Source: Aristolochia californica (lineage: Eukaryota > Streptophyta > Magnoliopsida > Piperales > Aristolochiaceae). Taken from it: a stretch of DNA of 64,000 nt. Numbering within the stretch: position 1 is the first letter of the stretch; every line of letters begins with the position of its first letter. Shown here one piece after another: positions 62,971 through 64,000 of the stretch. The DNA is taken from NCBI GenBank assembly GCA_029961685.1, contig JARWKL010000015.1, positions 15,994,801 through 16,058,800 of the forward strand, read 5' to 3'. Both the position numbers and the translations under genes were made by a program. The notes beneath the pieces are model-generated. The model did not search any database, had not been told where the DNA came from, and saw nothing but the letters and a program-made list of their open reading frames with translations.

Positions 62971-64000
62971 AAAATTATAGTCGTTACACATCATTAATCG
63001 ACCTAATCATTTATGATACGCCATGATTGTTCGGTCCGCTTTTTGAAAATAGGAAAAAATTGGTGTTGTTTGGCTCAAGTAAATATCCCACCGCACGTTA
63101 ACTATAGAATTTCATTTTTTCTACACAAAATTTTTGGATCATCAAGTCATTTGCGTCTTCAAAATATTTCAGACATGCCTATCCATATTTAAAAAATGTT
63201 AGGATCAATTAGAAATCTCTTTATTATAAAATTCCTCCAAGCTATTAGAGGTTGTACTAATGGAATTTCCCAAACATCGATAACAAAACTTTTGGTTTCA
63301 TTTTTAGTGGGTGAAATAATTTTCTTCACTTACATTTATTATAGTTTTAAATTTTTTACATACATAAACTCAACAATTTTTATTTTTTTTTGTCCTTTTA
63401 ACCTTATCTTTTTGTTTACGAGAAAAATGGGAGAGTGAAAATTCAAGTTTGGAATTGAAAAAAAATTGAACATGCAAAATGGAAATGCACAAATGCTGAG
63501 AGAGATAATTCCAAAAAGTATCTGTGATTTTTAAGGATTTTAAATTCTTTTAGTTTTGTATATATTAGGTTTTGCAATCATTGTAAAAGGGGGGGCGAGG
63601 CATGTTTAACTGAGCGTTAACTCTAATAAAAATTATAGCCGTTACACATCATTAATTGATCAAAACATTTATGATGATCTGTAATTGTTAGGTTTGCTTT
63701 TTGTAAATAGTCAAATACTGGATTCTTTGGCTCTGGTAAATATCTCACCACACATTAACTTGAGAATTTAATTTTTTCTACTCCATGAAAGTTTTGGATC
63801 ATTAGGTCATTTGCATCTTCAACATGTTTCAGGCATGTATATCCATATTTAAAACATGTTAGGATCAATTAGAAATCTCTTTCTTATAAAATTCCACAAA
63901 GCTATTAAGGGTTGTACTAGTGGAATTTCCCAAACATGGATAACAAAACTTTGGTGTTTATTTTTAGTTTGTAAAATAATTTTTTTCACTTAAATTTATT

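Larger units (their letters stand above)
51000..64000 (+). other. Satellite homogenisation domain 3 (right)
   Basis: Monomers return to four G in ATTAGGGGTTGTAC and share two variants that are rare elsewhere. One is GTAAATAGGCAAAAACTGG in place of GTAAAATAGGCAAAAAGTGG (for example near 54547, 55933, 57315, 58666, 59346 and 61897). The other is CATATCCATATTT in place of CATATCCACATTT in nearly every copy. The domain spans the Copia-like insertion at 59634-60454, so the variants were shared before that insertion. Confidence 0.6.
60455..64000 (+). repeat. Satellite array, block 3 (about 5 monomers, continues off the right edge)
   Basis: The satellite resumes in the middle of the monomer (TAAGTCATTTCTAAC) right after the Copia-like LTR and runs to the window end in the same orientation. 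Copies here share the right-hand variants GTAAATAGGCAAAAACTGG and ATATCCATATTT with the end of block 2. They therefore belonged to the same stretch before the retroelement inserted. One monomer at about 62950 has lost its G-tract segment. Confidence 0.95.

Noticed and set aside
1046..64000. CRISPR-like array of regularly spaced repeats
   Set aside because: The whole 676-bp unit is repeated, with no distinct short repeats and unique spacers. The retroelements indicate a eukaryotic nuclear genome.
1046..64000. Tandem array as rDNA spacer or 5S rDNA
   Set aside because: No rRNA coding sequence or polymerase III internal control boxes were recognised in the monomer.

Overview
This window is almost entirely satellite DNA. 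About 61 kb of the 64 kb is a single AT-rich tandem repeat with a monomer of about 676 bp. It runs head-to-tail in one orientation and holds roughly 90 copies, which I judge to be diverged from each other by several to perhaps 20 percent. I see no convincing host gene, tRNA or rRNA. The setting looks like heterochromatin of a plant nuclear genome. The best evidence for a plant is the embedded LTR retrotransposon remnants: a primer binding site of the initiator-Met tRNA type, and a Copia-style purine tract followed by an LTR. I do not recognise the satellite family and do not name a species.

Layout. Positions 1-616 are the internal region (minus strand) of an LTR retrotransposon that continues off the left edge. 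It is followed by its LTR at 617-1045. Satellite block 1 runs 1046-12061. A second, truncated copy of the same LTR family, also on the minus strand, occupies about 12062-12932 (gag-like remnant, decayed primer site, LTR). Satellite block 2 runs 12933-59633. A Copia-like 3' end lies at about 59634-60454: four 58-bp tandem units, two purine tracts and a 392-bp LTR on the plus strand. Satellite block 3 runs from about 60455 to the right edge.

The satellite has three layers of structure. (1) Each monomer carries a G tract at one fixed position, usually 5-8 G, but expanded to 12-41 uninterrupted G in about 20 monomers. (2) Diagnostic sequence variants recur together at about 4.08 kb (six monomers) between roughly 21.6 and 36.4 kb, which is higher-order repeat (HOR) organisation. 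Most of the length difference between HOR copies is explained by G-tract length. (3) Variant usage divides the array into three homogenisation domains with edges near 18 kb and 51 kb. Rearranged, shortened monomers cluster at both edges.

The many short open frames on both strands (around 60-80 codons) recur at fixed satellite phases and are broken by indels in other copies. I treat them as chance frames in AT-rich repeat DNA. No coding system was found. The notable content is the architecture of the satellite: G-tract instability, HOR, domain structure and breakpoint hot spots.
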